Assembly: GCF_000719335.1 (NCBI RefSeq)
Contig: NZ_JOGB01000013.1
Span: 1 to 64,000 of the forward strand
DNA length: 64,000 bases
From: Streptomyces sp. NRRL S-87
GTDB lineage: Bacteria > Actinomycetota > Actinomycetes > Streptomycetales > Streptomycetaceae
Direction of reading: 5' to 3'
Program-made: the position numbers and the translations under genes
Part shown: one piece after another, positions 42,642 through 51,106 of the stretch
Layout of the letters: each line of letters opens with the position of its first letter
How positions within the stretch are numbered: the stretch's first letter is position 1
Notes under the pieces: model-generated
What the model was told of the DNA's origin: nothing
Database searches by the model: none
Seen by the model: only the letters and a program-made list of their open reading frames with translations

Positions 42642-44177
42642 GTGAACACCGCACACGGACGGCGAGCGGCGTACGTCGCCGCGCCGGAGCACGTCAAGCC
42701 GGACCGGCTCTTCGACCGGGACGACGAATGGGCCGCCCTCGGCGCGTTCGCCGACGACCCGACGCCGGCGCCGCGCCTCGGGATGGTGCGCGGCCGCCCC
42801 CGCCAGGGCAAGAGCCTCCTGCTCGAAGCGATGGCCCGGTCCACCGGGGGCCTCTACTTCTGCGGGCAGCAGGCCACCGAGGCGGAGACGCTGAGGCGGC
42901 TCCGCGCCGAGTACGAGCGGCACGCCGGTGCGCAGCCGGACGGGCCGGCCTGGCAGGACTGGGGCCAGGCGCTCGACGCCCTCTTCGCGCTCGGCGACGA
43001 CCGGCCGTACCTCGTGGTCGTCGACTCCTTCCCCGCCCTGGTGAGGTCGAGTCCGACGCTGCCCGCCGCCCTCCGTGCCGCCCTGCACCGGCTGGAGGTC
43101 GCACCGCGCACGAACCGCGTGCGCCTGGTGCTCAGTGGGGAGACGGGGCCGGTCATGGGCCGGCTGTTCACCGTCGGCTCGCACCTGCACGCCCTGGCGG
43201 GCCTGCGGCTCGAGGTGCGGCCGCTGGACTACCGCAGGGCGGCGCGCCTGTGGGGTCTCGACGATCCCGAGCTGGCGCTCCTGGTGCACGCGGTGGTCGG
43301 TGGGACCCCCGCCTACCGGTACGACTACGTGAGCGAGGACGCGCCGCGGGACCTCGACGACTTCGACGACTGGATCTGCCGCACCGTGCTCAGCCCGCGC
43401 ACCCCGCTGTTCGCCGAGGCCCGTCACCTCGTGGACGAGGAGGTCGCACAGGCGACCCCGGGGATCTGCCACTCCGTGCTCACCGCACTGGCCACGGGCC
43501 GCACCACCCAGGGCGAGGTGGCCACCTTCCTCGGACAGCAGCTCGCCGACGTCTCGCGCGCGCTCACCCTGCTCCGTGACCACGGGGTGCTGCGGTCCGA
43601 GCCGGACGGGTTGCGGCCGGCCGTCACCCGGCACCGGATCACCGACCAACTCCTCGCGTTCGAGCACGCCGTGGCCCGCCCCCGGCGCACCGAGCTGGAG
43701 CAGACGGACGCCGCGTCGGTCTGGCGCGCGGCCCGCGACGACTTCACGGCGTACGTGGTGGAGCCCCAGTTCGGCGACGTCTGCCGGCAGTGGGCGGCGC
43801 GCTTCGCCGGTCCCGCCCTGCTCGGCGCCGACGGCCCCGTCACGGCGGTGTACGGCTCGCCGGCCGACCCGGGAGAACCCGACCGCCCCACCGGCGCACC
43901 GGACGCGACGGCGGCCGAGGTCGTCGTACGGTCGGCCGGGGACACGGTCGGACCTCCGCTCGCCCTCGGACTGGCACGCTGGGGCACGCCCATGGACGCG
44001 GGCCACCTCGAGCGGCTGCGCGCCCTGGCCGCCCGGTCGGCGGAGCCCGCCCGGGCAGCGGCCGGGGACGTCCGCCTCCTGCTCTTCGGCACCCGCGGCT
44101 TCAGTGACGACCTGCACGCCGCGGCCGACCGCGGCGAGGTCGTGCTCGTCGACCCGCCCCGGCTCTACGCCCCGTGA
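42642..44177 (+). CDS. AAA ATPase, archaeal type with DUF234-like C terminus
   Basis: A 511-residue STAND/AAA-like protein. Walker A is GRPRQGKSLL near residue 48, Walker B YLVVVDSF near 126, with sensor LVLSGE. A winged-helix segment follows (TQGEVATFLGQQLADVSRALTLLRDHGVL). The C-terminal DUF234-like, nuclease-fold region starts at about 355 (VYGSPADPGE). GTG 42642 follows GGAGG by 8 bases. Bacterial members occur singly; the role is unknown, perhaps a signalling switch or a defence-type ATPase. Confidence 0.8.
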   Translation: MNTAHGRRAAYVAAPEHVKPDRLFDRDDEWAALGAFADDPTPAPRLGMVRGRPRQGKSLLLEAMARSTGGLYFCGQQATEAETLRRLRAEYERHAGAQPDGPAWQDWGQALDALFALGDDRPYLVVVDSFPALVRSSPTLPAALRAALHRLEVAPRTNRVRLVLSGETGPVMGRLFTVGSHLHALAGLRLEVRPLDYRRAARLWGLDDPELALLVHAVVGGTPAYRYDYVSEDAPRDLDDFDDWICRTVLSPRTPLFAEARHLVDEEVAQATPGICHSVLTALATGRTTQGEVATFLGQQLADVSRALTLLRDHGVLRSEPDGLRPAVTRHRITDQLLAFEHAVARPRRTELEQTDAASVWRAARDDFTAYVVEPQFGDVCRQWAARFAGPALLGADGPVTAVYGSPADPGEPDRPTGAPDATAAEVVVRSAGDTVGPPLALGLARWGTPMDAGHLERLRALAARSAEPARAAAGDVRLLLFGTRGFSDDLHAAADRGEVVLVDPPRLYAP

Positions 44178-44189
44178 CGGATCCCGCCG

Positions 44190-44252
44190 CCCCGCAACCG
44201 GTCCTGCCCGCCCCGCAACGGGTCCTGCCCGCCCCGCAACGGGTCCTGCCCG
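44190..44252 (+). repeat. three tandem 21-bp units
   Basis: CCCCGCAACSGGTCCTGCCCG is repeated at 44190-44210, 44211-44231 and 44232-44252, directly after the ATPase stop. The last unit runs into the terminator stem. Confidence 0.85.
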
Positions 44253-44277
44253 GCCCGCAGGTGCGGACCGGGCAGGA
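44244..44277. terminator. terminator, 10-bp perfect stem
   Basis: TCCTGCCCGG (44244-44253) pairs with CCGGGCAGGA (44268-44277). It lies between convergent genes and its left arm is part of the 21-bp tandem repeat. Confidence 0.85.
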
Positions 44278-44298
44278 GCGTGGTGCACGGGGCCGGGG

Positions 44299-45390
44299 TC
44301 AGCGCTGGAAGGCCACGTCGTAGTAGGTGTCGACCAGCGCGCCCGAGGGGGCGAAGCAGCGGATCTGGACGCCGGTGCTCGGGGTCCAGAAGTCGACCTT
44401 GCAGTAGGCGGAGTCGGAGCCGTACGCCGTCACCTGCACGTGCCCGTTGCCCAGCGGCATGTTCGGCGGCACGAACCGGTAGGTGCCGGTGCCGATGCGG
44501 CGGATGCGCATCACCGAGCCGGTGGAGTTGTACGCGTACGAGGCGGCCGGGTTGTAGGCGGCGGTCGTGGGCTGGTTCGCCCAGGCGTACGCGGCCGGCG
44601 TGGTGCGCAGGATGCCGGTGGAGCGCACGTACGTCAGCGTGAAGCGGTTGTCCGCGAGCCGGCCGACCGCGTTGTGGCAGCGGACGTTGACGTACTCGGT
44701 CGACCCGGACGGGAACCAGTTCACGACCTTGCAGCGGGCCGCCACGTCACCGTAGGCGGTCACCTGCACGTGCCCGGCGGCCGCGCCGATGGACGGCACC
44801 CGCACCCGGTACTGGCCGGCGCCCTGGCGGGTGATGGTGTTCGTGGACCCGCCCGAGTTGAACTGGTAGGACGTCGAGGGCGTGTACGCGGCGCTGGTGG
44901 GCTGGTTGGCCCACACGTAGGCGATCCGACTGCCGCCCACCACCGCGGTGTTGACGAAGCTCGCGTCGAACGTCGTGTTGACCCGGGCACCGGTGCGGGT
45001 GAAGCAGCTGACGTGCACGTCGAGCCGGCCGCCGGCCCCCGGCACCCAGTAGTTGACGCCGCAGGTGTGGCTGGTCGACCCGTACGCGGTCACGTGCACC
45101 GTGCCGCCGATCAGGCCGAGTCCGGGCATCCGCACCGTGTACTGGCCGGTTCCGGTGCGGACGACCGTGTTGGTGCCGCCCGTCGAGTTGCGGCTGTAGA
45201 ACGCGGACGGCGTGTACGGCACGTTCAGCGCGGAGTTCGGGGAGTTGGCCCACACGTACGCCAGTCCGCGGGCCGGGGCGGCCTGCGCCACCCCCGGCGC
45301 CAGTACGACGGCCCCGCCCGCCATGGTCAGCGCGGCACCCGCGGCCAGCAGCCGCGTACGCCACTCCTTCAGGAATCGCGAAACTCGCAC
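44299..45390 (-). CDS. secreted protein with three ~100-residue repeats
   Basis: A 363-residue exported protein. The signal peptide ends near APGVAQA. Three homologous repeats begin at about residues 44, 147 and 254, each opening YVWANxP, with the shared block GHVQVTAYG and two Cys (such as ARCKVVNW and NVRCH), probably disulfide-bonded. No known domain is recognised; the short beta-strand pattern suggests a beta-sandwich. GTG 45390 follows GGGGAGGAAAAGGAC. The frame stays open for 1216 codons upstream, but that is antisense to cvnA. Possibly an adhesin or coat protein. Confidence 0.85.
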   Translation of the reverse strand: MRVSRFLKEWRTRLLAAGAALTMAGGAVVLAPGVAQAAPARGLAYVWANSPNSALNVPYTPSAFYSRNSTGGTNTVVRTGTGQYTVRMPGLGLIGGTVHVTAYGSTSHTCGVNYWVPGAGGRLDVHVSCFTRTGARVNTTFDASFVNTAVVGGSRIAYVWANQPTSAAYTPSTSYQFNSGGSTNTITRQGAGQYRVRVPSIGAAAGHVQVTAYGDVAARCKVVNWFPSGSTEYVNVRCHNAVGRLADNRFTLTYVRSTGILRTTPAAYAWANQPTTAAYNPAASYAYNSTGSVMRIRRIGTGTYRFVPPNMPLGNGHVQVTAYGSDSAYCKVDFWTPSTGVQIRCFAPSGALVDTYYDVAFQR

Positions 45391-45771
45391 GTCCTTTTCC
45401 TCCCCCAAATCCGCACGGACTCGAATGCGGGCCGCCCGGGATCCGAGCCGTCGGCCCACGTCAGCGGTGAGGAACCTACACACCGCCGTCCGGCCCGACC
45501 ATGGCTTGAAAGTGACTGCCCGCGGCGTGCGGGAGCTGTCGGACGGCGCGCGGCCCATCCGGAGCGCCCCCTTGGACCGGACCGCCGACGGCGTGCCCCG
45601 GCGCGCATTCGGGCTGCCGTACGAGCGCTCCTTCCGGAGTTGGAAGCAGCCCCGCGAAGCCGGTGAAGTTCCCCGACTGGCCGGCCGCGGGCGGACCGTC
45701 CGGACTAGCGTGGCTTCCCGGTGATCAACGCCGGACCTCCCGGGTCCGGACCCCACGTACCGAGGACGACG
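45391..45771. other. divergent intergenic region
   Basis: This 381-base gap lies between the secreted repeat protein and cvnA. Leftward, TAGGTT near 45475 is a good -10. Rightward, TAGCGT (45706-45711), just after CGGAC/GTCCG (45692-45702), is a candidate -10. No gene is supported. Confidence 0.45.
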
Positions 45772-47886
45772 ATGTCCGGACTCCGCGAACCCGCGGCCCG
45801 CGCCGACCGCCCCGAGGGCGGCAGGCGCGCCCGCCCCGCCGGCCCCCGGCACACCGCCGGCACCGCGACCCGAACCGCCCCGCGCCACACCGCCGCGCGC
45901 CCGGCCCCGGCCGGCGCCCCCCGCCAGATACGGCCCCAGCTGGTCCGGGCCGCCGTCCTGCCCACCGTGGCCGCCGGACTGATCGGCGCCGCCGCCGTCC
46001 TGTTCACCCTCCAGCTCGACGGCCTCCGGCTCGGGGGCGGCGGGGCCGGGGGCGCCGGTGCGGTCGGAGGCGGTGCGGCGGCCGACGGCCGGCTCTGGCT
46101 CGTCCTGTCCGGCTGCGCCGTGCTCTTCGCCGGCGCCCTGGCCGCCGCCTGGCTCGGGGCCCACCGCGCCGCCCGCACGGTCCGCGACCGCTGCGAGGCG
46201 CTGCGGCGCTCCAGCGCGCGCGGGCAGCAGGAGCTGCGCACCGTGCTCGACCGGCTGGAGCGCGGCGAGAGCGTGCCGCCCCGGCGGTCCGGGGGCACGG
46301 TGCTGCCCGAGGGTCCGGCGCCCGCCGGCGTGGACGAGTTCTGGCTGCTCGGCCAGGAGCTGCGGCAGGCCCGCGAGCAGGCGCACGCCGCGCTCGTGCG
46401 CACAGCCGCCATCGGGGGCCACTCCGACAGCGACCAGAAGGTCGAGGTCTTCACGAACCTCGCCCGGCGCCTGCAGTCCCTCGTCCACCGCGAGATCCAG
46501 CTGCTGGACGGGCTGGAGGACATCGTCGAGGACCCCGACCTGCTCAAGGAGCTCTTCCACGTCGACCACCTCGCCACCCGCATCCGCCGGCACGCCGAGA
46601 ACCTCGCCGTGCTGGGCGGATCGGCCTCCCGCCGCCAGTGGACCCGGCCCATCGACATCAGCGAGGTGCTGCGCTCCTCGGTCGCCGAGGTCGAGCAGTA
46701 CACGCGGGTGAAGGTGGTGCCCCCGGCCGGGGGCAGCGTGCGGGGGCACGCCGTCGCGGACGTCGTGCACCTGCTCGCCGAACTCGTCGAGAACGCCACG
46801 GTGTTCTCGCCCCCCGACACGGACGTGCTGCTGCGCGCCGAGCGCGTGACGGCCGGCATCGCCATCGAGGTCGAGGACCGCGGGCTGGGCATGCCGTCGG
46901 ACGAGCAGCACCGCATGAACTCCCTGCTCGGCGACCCGGACCGGATCAGCGTCCGGCACCTGTTGGCGGACGGGCGGATCGGCCTCTTCGTGGTCTCCGC
47001 GCTGGCGCGGCGGCACGGCATCGCAGTCGAGCTCAAGACGAACATCTACGGCGGTGTGGTGGCGGTGCTGGTACTGCCGCGCGACCTCCTGGGGGCCGAA
47101 CCGGAGGAGACGGCCGACCGCTTCGGCGGCTCGTCGGCGTCCGCGGGCCCCGCCGCGCCGGCCCCCGGGGCCGGCGCGGCACCGGCCTCCGGTAGCTTCG
47201 GGGAGCCGGGTGCCGCCGGCCCGACCGTCGCCGGGACGGGCGCCGGGACCGGCCTGCCCCCGCTGGAGCCGGCGCGGGCCCACGACGCGGCGGTACGGAC
47301 GCCGCCGCGTGCGGAACCGGCCCCGGTGCCGGCCGCCGACACGAGCCCCGTCCCGGCACCTGCGTCGGCCGGGGCGCCCGCCCCGGCCGGGACGGCGGCT
47401 CGGGCCCACGCGCCCGCCCCCGCCCCGGCCGCGACACCGGCCGCGCGGGTGCGGGCGTACGCGGAGCCGGGCGTCGGCGTACGGGCGCACGCCGAGCGCG
47501 CGGCGACGGTACCGGTGCAGCTCGACGCGGCGCGGGCCGAGCCGGAGCGGGCCGGCGTGGCGCACGTACCGGCATGGGCGGCCGACTCCCGGTCCGCCGC
47601 GCCGTCCACCGAGCCGTCGGCCGAGCCGTCGGCCGGTCCCGCCGCCGCCCCCGCCCGGCCGCCCCTGCCACGGCGCCGCGCCCAGCAGCACGTGGTCCCG
47701 CAGCTGCGCGACGCCCCCGCCCCGGCCGCCGTGCGGCCCGCCGACGACACGGAGCAGCCGGTGCCCGACGCCGGGCTCATGGCCGCGTTCCGGCGCGGCT
47801 TCGGCCTCGCCCAGGCCACCGCGGTCGAGATGGCCGCCGACCCGGTCCGCGGCGGCTCCGCCGACCCGGGCGCGGAGGCCCCGTGA
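45772..47886 (+). CDS. cvnA: conservon histidine kinase-like protein CvnA
   Basis: A 704-residue membrane sensor. Two hydrophobic segments (about 55-75 and 100-122) flank a short extracellular loop. The NarX-like helical region contains the HREIQLLDGLEDIV segment. The HATPase N-box is HLLAELVENATVFSPPDTD and the G-box is EDRGLGMPSD. The last ~250 residues are Ala/Pro-rich and disordered. ATG 45772 follows CGAGGACGACG; the in-frame GTG at 45721 is the alternative. Conservons act as G-protein-coupled-like membrane complexes in actinobacteria. Confidence 0.9.
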   Translation: MSGLREPAARADRPEGGRRARPAGPRHTAGTATRTAPRHTAARPAPAGAPRQIRPQLVRAAVLPTVAAGLIGAAAVLFTLQLDGLRLGGGGAGGAGAVGGGAAADGRLWLVLSGCAVLFAGALAAAWLGAHRAARTVRDRCEALRRSSARGQQELRTVLDRLERGESVPPRRSGGTVLPEGPAPAGVDEFWLLGQELRQAREQAHAALVRTAAIGGHSDSDQKVEVFTNLARRLQSLVHREIQLLDGLEDIVEDPDLLKELFHVDHLATRIRRHAENLAVLGGSASRRQWTRPIDISEVLRSSVAEVEQYTRVKVVPPAGGSVRGHAVADVVHLLAELVENATVFSPPDTDVLLRAERVTAGIAIEVEDRGLGMPSDEQHRMNSLLGDPDRISVRHLLADGRIGLFVVSALARRHGIAVELKTNIYGGVVAVLVLPRDLLGAEPEETADRFGGSSASAGPAAPAPGAGAAPASGSFGEPGAAGPTVAGTGAGTGLPPLEPARAHDAAVRTPPRAEPAPVPAADTSPVPAPASAGAPAPAGTAARAHAPAPAPAATPAARVRAYAEPGVGVRAHAERAATVPVQLDAARAEPERAGVAHVPAWAADSRSAAPSTEPSAEPSAGPAAAPARPPLPRRRAQQHVVPQLRDAPAPAAVRPADDTEQPVPDAGLMAAFRRGFGLAQATAVEMAADPVRGGSADPGAEAP

Positions 47887-47947
47887 GCCCCCTCGATCCC
47901 CGCCCATCGCCCCCACCCTCCCCTCTCCCCGCAAGGAGCGCACTGCC

Positions 47948-48529
47948 ATGTCCGGCGACGTGAAGACCCCCCAGCTGTCCGAACTCGACTGGCTGCTCGG
48001 CGGGTTGGTGCAACGCGTGCCCTACGCGCGCAGCGCGGTCCTGTTCACCGCGGACGGGCTCGTCACCTGCGTGCACGGCCTCGACCCCGACAGCGCCGAC
48101 CACATGGCCGCCCTCGCCTCCGGGCTGTACTCGCTCGGCCGCAGCGCCGGTGCCCGGTTCGGGGACGGGGCCGAGGTCCGGCAGGTGGTGGTCGAGCTGG
48201 ACTCGCTGCTCGTCTTCGTCTCGGCGGCCGGCTCCGGCACCTGCCTGGCGGTGCTCGCCGACCGGGACGCCGACGCGGGCGTGCTCGGCTACGAGATGGC
48301 CATGCTCGTCAAGAGCGTCCGCCCGTACCTGGCGGCCCCGCCCCGACACGCCGCCGCCGGCCGGCCCCGTCCGGTGACCGCCGCCCCGGGCACCCCGGCC
48401 ACGCCGGGCACCCCGTCCACCGCCGCGGGCACCTCCACGGCGCCCGGCACCTTCAGCGCGCCCGGCGCCCCGCCCGTGCGGGTGCCCGCGCCGGCGACCG
48501 CGCCCCCGGCCGCGGCCCCCGGCCGGTGA
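47948..48529 (+). CDS. cvnB: conservon roadblock/LC7 protein CvnB
   Basis: A 193-residue protein. The roadblock/LC7 domain (about 8-120) includes LDWLLGGLVQRVPYARSAV, LFTADGLV and CLAVLADRDADAGVLGYEMA. A Pro/Thr-rich tail follows. ATG 47948 lies after AAGGAGCGCACTGCC. CvnB is thought to regulate the CvnD GTPase. Confidence 0.92.
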   Translation: MSGDVKTPQLSELDWLLGGLVQRVPYARSAVLFTADGLVTCVHGLDPDSADHMAALASGLYSLGRSAGARFGDGAEVRQVVVELDSLLVFVSAAGSGTCLAVLADRDADAGVLGYEMAMLVKSVRPYLAAPPRHAAAGRPRPVTAAPGTPATPGTPSTAAGTSTAPGTFSAPGAPPVRVPAPATAPPAAAPGR

Positions 48530-48921
48530 GGGCACCGGCACCCCCGCACGACCTGCCGTGGCTGGACGACTCCGCAGGCCGGCTGATGCGCCCGTACACG
48601 GCGAGCGGCGGCCGGACCCGCCCGAGCGCGTTCCTCGACCTGCTGTCCCTGGTCCGTGCGACCGGGACGCCGGTCCGTGAGCCGCTCGGCCACGACCACA
48701 CCCTGGCGCTGCGGCTGTGCGCCGGGCCGACCGGCCCGCTCTCGGTCGCGGAGATCGCGGCCCAGCTGCGGCTGCCCGCCGCGGTGACCAAGGTGCTGCT
48801 GTCCGACCTGCTGGAGTGCGGGGCCGTCACGGCCCGGGCGCCCCGGTTCCCGGCCGGCGGCGCCGCCGACGACCAGAACCTGCTCCGGGCGGTGCTCGAT
48901 GGCCTGCGTAGAAGACTCTGA
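48526..48921 (+). CDS. cvnC: conservon DUF742 protein CvnC
   Basis: A 131-residue DUF742 protein: RLMRPYTASGGRTRPS at the start and SVAEIAAQLRLPAAVTKVLL as a helix-turn-helix-like core, ending LLRAVLDGLRRRL. GTG overlaps the cvnB stop (GTGA) and its own 3' end overlaps cvnD by 23 bases. Confidence 0.93.
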   Translation: MRAPAPPHDLPWLDDSAGRLMRPYTASGGRTRPSAFLDLLSLVRATGTPVREPLGHDHTLALRLCAGPTGPLSVAEIAAQLRLPAAVTKVLLSDLLECGAVTARAPRFPAGGAADDQNLLRAVLDGLRRRL

Positions 48922-49552
48922 CCGTGCCCGCCGGCGGGAGCCCGGGGAGTGCCAGGACCCGGGCGGGCCGCCGCCCGCGACCCTGAAGATCCTGGTCGCG
49001 GGCGGTTTCGGGGCCGGCAAGACCACGTTCGTCGGGGCGGTGAGCGAGATCGAGCCGCTCAGCACGGAGGAGCTGCTGAGCGACCTCGGCGCGCCCACCG
49101 ATCCGCTGACGGGGGTCGAGGCGAAGACGGCGACCACGGTCGCCCTCGACTTCGGCAGGCTCACCCTCGACGCCGGGCACGTGCTCTACCTCTTCGGCAC
49201 GCCCGGGCAGGAGCGGTTCTGGTTCCTGTGGGAGGAGCTGTGCACGGGCGCCCTCGGGGCGGTCGTGCTGGCCGACACCCGCAGGCTGGCGGACTGCTTC
49301 CCGGCCGTGGACTTCTTCGAGCGGCGGGGGGTCGGCTTCGTCGTGGCCGTCAACGAGTTCGAGGGGGGCCACCACTACACCGCGGAGGAGGTGCGCGAGG
49401 CCGTCGGGCTGGCGCCGGGCATCCCGGTCGTACGGTGCGACGCCCGCCTGCCGCGCGCCGGCACGCGCGTCCTCGCGACGCTGGTCGGCCACCTGCTCGC
49501 CGGGGCGCCGGTACGCCCGCGGTCCACCAACCACCAGGGGGAACAGACATGA
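48899..49552 (+). CDS. cvnD: conservon small GTPase CvnD
   Basis: A 217-residue Ras/Arl-like GTPase. The P-loop is GGFGAGKTTFV near residue 35, T-containing switch I is at KTATTVALDFG, switch II/G3 is LFGTPGQERFWFLW, and the G4-like segment is VAVNEFEGG. The G4 consensus NKxD is replaced by NEFE, usual for CvnD. It is translationally coupled to cvnC and cvnE-position gene. Confidence 0.93.
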   Translation: MACVEDSDRARRREPGECQDPGGPPPATLKILVAGGFGAGKTTFVGAVSEIEPLSTEELLSDLGAPTDPLTGVEAKTATTVALDFGRLTLDAGHVLYLFGTPGQERFWFLWEELCTGALGAVVLADTRRLADCFPAVDFFERRGVGFVVAVNEFEGGHHYTAEEVREAVGLAPGIPVVRCDARLPRAGTRVLATLVGHLLAGAPVRPRSTNHQGEQT

Positions 49553-50112
49553 CGTACTACGAGTCCACCGGACACCTGCTGCTCACGCCGGTGGACCGGG
49601 AGGCGCCCGCGCGCGCCGTCCGGCTCCGCGAGCTGGGCCTGGGGGAGCGGACCGACCCGGAGCTCGACGCCTTCGCGCGCAAGGTCGGCGAGACGGCCGG
49701 GACCCCGTACGCGGCCGTCAACTTCATCGACGAGGACCGGCAGTTCTTCGCCGGCCTGCACCACCGGGCCGGCGCCCCCGCCGGGGCCTACACGGGGCGG
49801 GTGCTGGACCGGGCCCACGGCTACTGCCCGCACGTGGTGGTGCGGCGCCGGGCGCTGGTCCTCGAGGACGTACGGGACTTCGCGCGGTTCGCGCCGAACG
49901 CCGTGGCCGACGAGAGCGGCGTACGGTCCTACCTCGGCGCCCCGCTCACCGACCGGCAGGGCTTCGTGCTCGGCACGGTGTGCGCGGTGGACCTGGAGCC
50001 GCGCCGGTGGGGGCGCGAAGGGCTGGAGACGATCAAGGCCCTGGCGGCGGAACTGGTCGCCCTGATCCACGCCCGCGAGGACGCGGCCGGCGCGGCGCGG
50101 GAGGCCGGCTGA
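49549..50112 (+). CDS. GAF-domain protein of the conservon
   Basis: A 187-residue GAF domain: ELDAFARKVGETAGTPYAAVNFIDEDRQFFAG, RAHGYCPHVVV, GVRSYLGAPLTD and VLGTVCAVD. The Cys in GYCPHVV and the aromatic residues could bind a ligand or a tetrapyrrole, but this is open. ATG overlaps the cvnD stop. Here it occupies the fifth position, taken in other conservons by a cytochrome P450, so it may be the output or a second sensor. Confidence 0.88.
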   Translation: MTYYESTGHLLLTPVDREAPARAVRLRELGLGERTDPELDAFARKVGETAGTPYAAVNFIDEDRQFFAGLHHRAGAPAGAYTGRVLDRAHGYCPHVVVRRRALVLEDVRDFARFAPNAVADESGVRSYLGAPLTDRQGFVLGTVCAVDLEPRRWGREGLETIKALAAELVALIHAREDAAGAAREAG

Positions 50113-50142
50113 CCCGGAGCCCGGGGGCGACGCCCGCGGTCC

Positions 50143-51054
50143 TCACCCCAGGAAGCCGGTGATGCGCCCGCGCAGGCCGCGGGCGTCCAGGCCGTGGGCG
50201 GCGGTGTGCTCCTCCGCGGTGCCGTACCTGCGCAGCTCGGCGCGGCCGACCCCGAGACCCAGCACCCGGTGCGGGAGGTCGGCGAGCGCGTCGCTGGCCG
50301 CGGCCGTCGAGGTGCCCGCCAGGTACGGCTCGACGAGGACGACCTCGGCGCGGTCCTGCCGACCGGCGGCGGCGCGCAGGGCCGCGGCGTCGAAGGGACG
50401 CACGGTGGCCGCGTACAGGACGGTCACGTCGAGCCCCTCGACGGCGGCGAGGGCGGCGTCCAGCATCGGGCCGACCGCGAGCACCACGCCGCGGGAGCCC
50501 TCGCGGACGGTCAGGAATCCGGTGGCCGCGCCGGGCCGCGGGAGCGCCCGGGGAGCCGCGTTCGCGAGGTTCGACAGCCGGACGTAGACCTTGTCGTCCC
50601 CGGCCCCCGCTGCGTGCCGCAGCAGCGCCTCCGCCTCGTCGGGGTGGCCCGGGACGTGGACGGTCCAGCCGTCGAGGGTGTCCATCAGCGCCACGTCGCC
50701 GGGGGCCATGTGCGTGACGCCGCCGGCAGCCCAGTCGTACGAGGCGTTCGCGCTGACCAGGACCCCGCCCGCGCCCTGGTGCCCGAAGTCGAGCTTGACC
50801 TGCTCGAAGGGCCGCTCGACGAGGAAGCTCGCGAACGTGTGCATGATCGGCCGCATGCCGGTCAGGGCCATCCCGGCACCGGCGCCGATCAGCAACTGCT
50901 CGCGGATGCCGACGTTGATCACGCGGTCGGGGTGGTCCTGCTGGGCGGGGCGGAACCCGTCCATGGTGATCTCGGCGAGCACGACGGCGAGCCGCGGGTC
51001 CTCGTCGAGCAGGCGGGTGGTGGTGCTGATGAAGCGCTCGCGCATCGTGTCCAT
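50143..51054 (-). CDS. transketolase, C-terminal subunit (split)
   Basis: A 303-residue protein holding the pyrimidine-binding and C-terminal domains: INVGIREQLLIGAGAGMALTG, HTFASFLVERPFEQVKLD and a later VVLVEPYLAG. It pairs with the N-terminal subunit 52 bases upstream. ATG 51054 follows GAAAGAG; the frame is open to 51126. Split transketolases of this kind occur in sugar or secondary-metabolite pathways and are not the housekeeping enzyme. Confidence 0.88.
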   Translation of the reverse strand: MDTMRERFISTTTRLLDEDPRLAVVLAEITMDGFRPAQQDHPDRVINVGIREQLLIGAGAGMALTGMRPIMHTFASFLVERPFEQVKLDFGHQGAGGVLVSANASYDWAAGGVTHMAPGDVALMDTLDGWTVHVPGHPDEAEALLRHAAGAGDDKVYVRLSNLANAAPRALPRPGAATGFLTVREGSRGVVLAVGPMLDAALAAVEGLDVTVLYAATVRPFDAAALRAAAGRQDRAEVVLVEPYLAGTSTAAASDALADLPHRVLGLGVGRAELRRYGTAEEHTAAHGLDARGLRGRITGFLG

Positions 51055-51106
51055 GACGACTCTTTCCGGGCTGTTCTGAGCTTGCTGCGGAACTGGTGTG
51101 GCGAAA

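Noticed and set aside
44299..47949. A 1216-codon open frame on the minus strand spanning the secreted protein and the complement of cvnA.
   Set aside because: Only the part from GTG 45390 looks like protein. The rest is Gly/Arg/Ala-rich shadow of the cvnA reading frame, whose motifs are certain.
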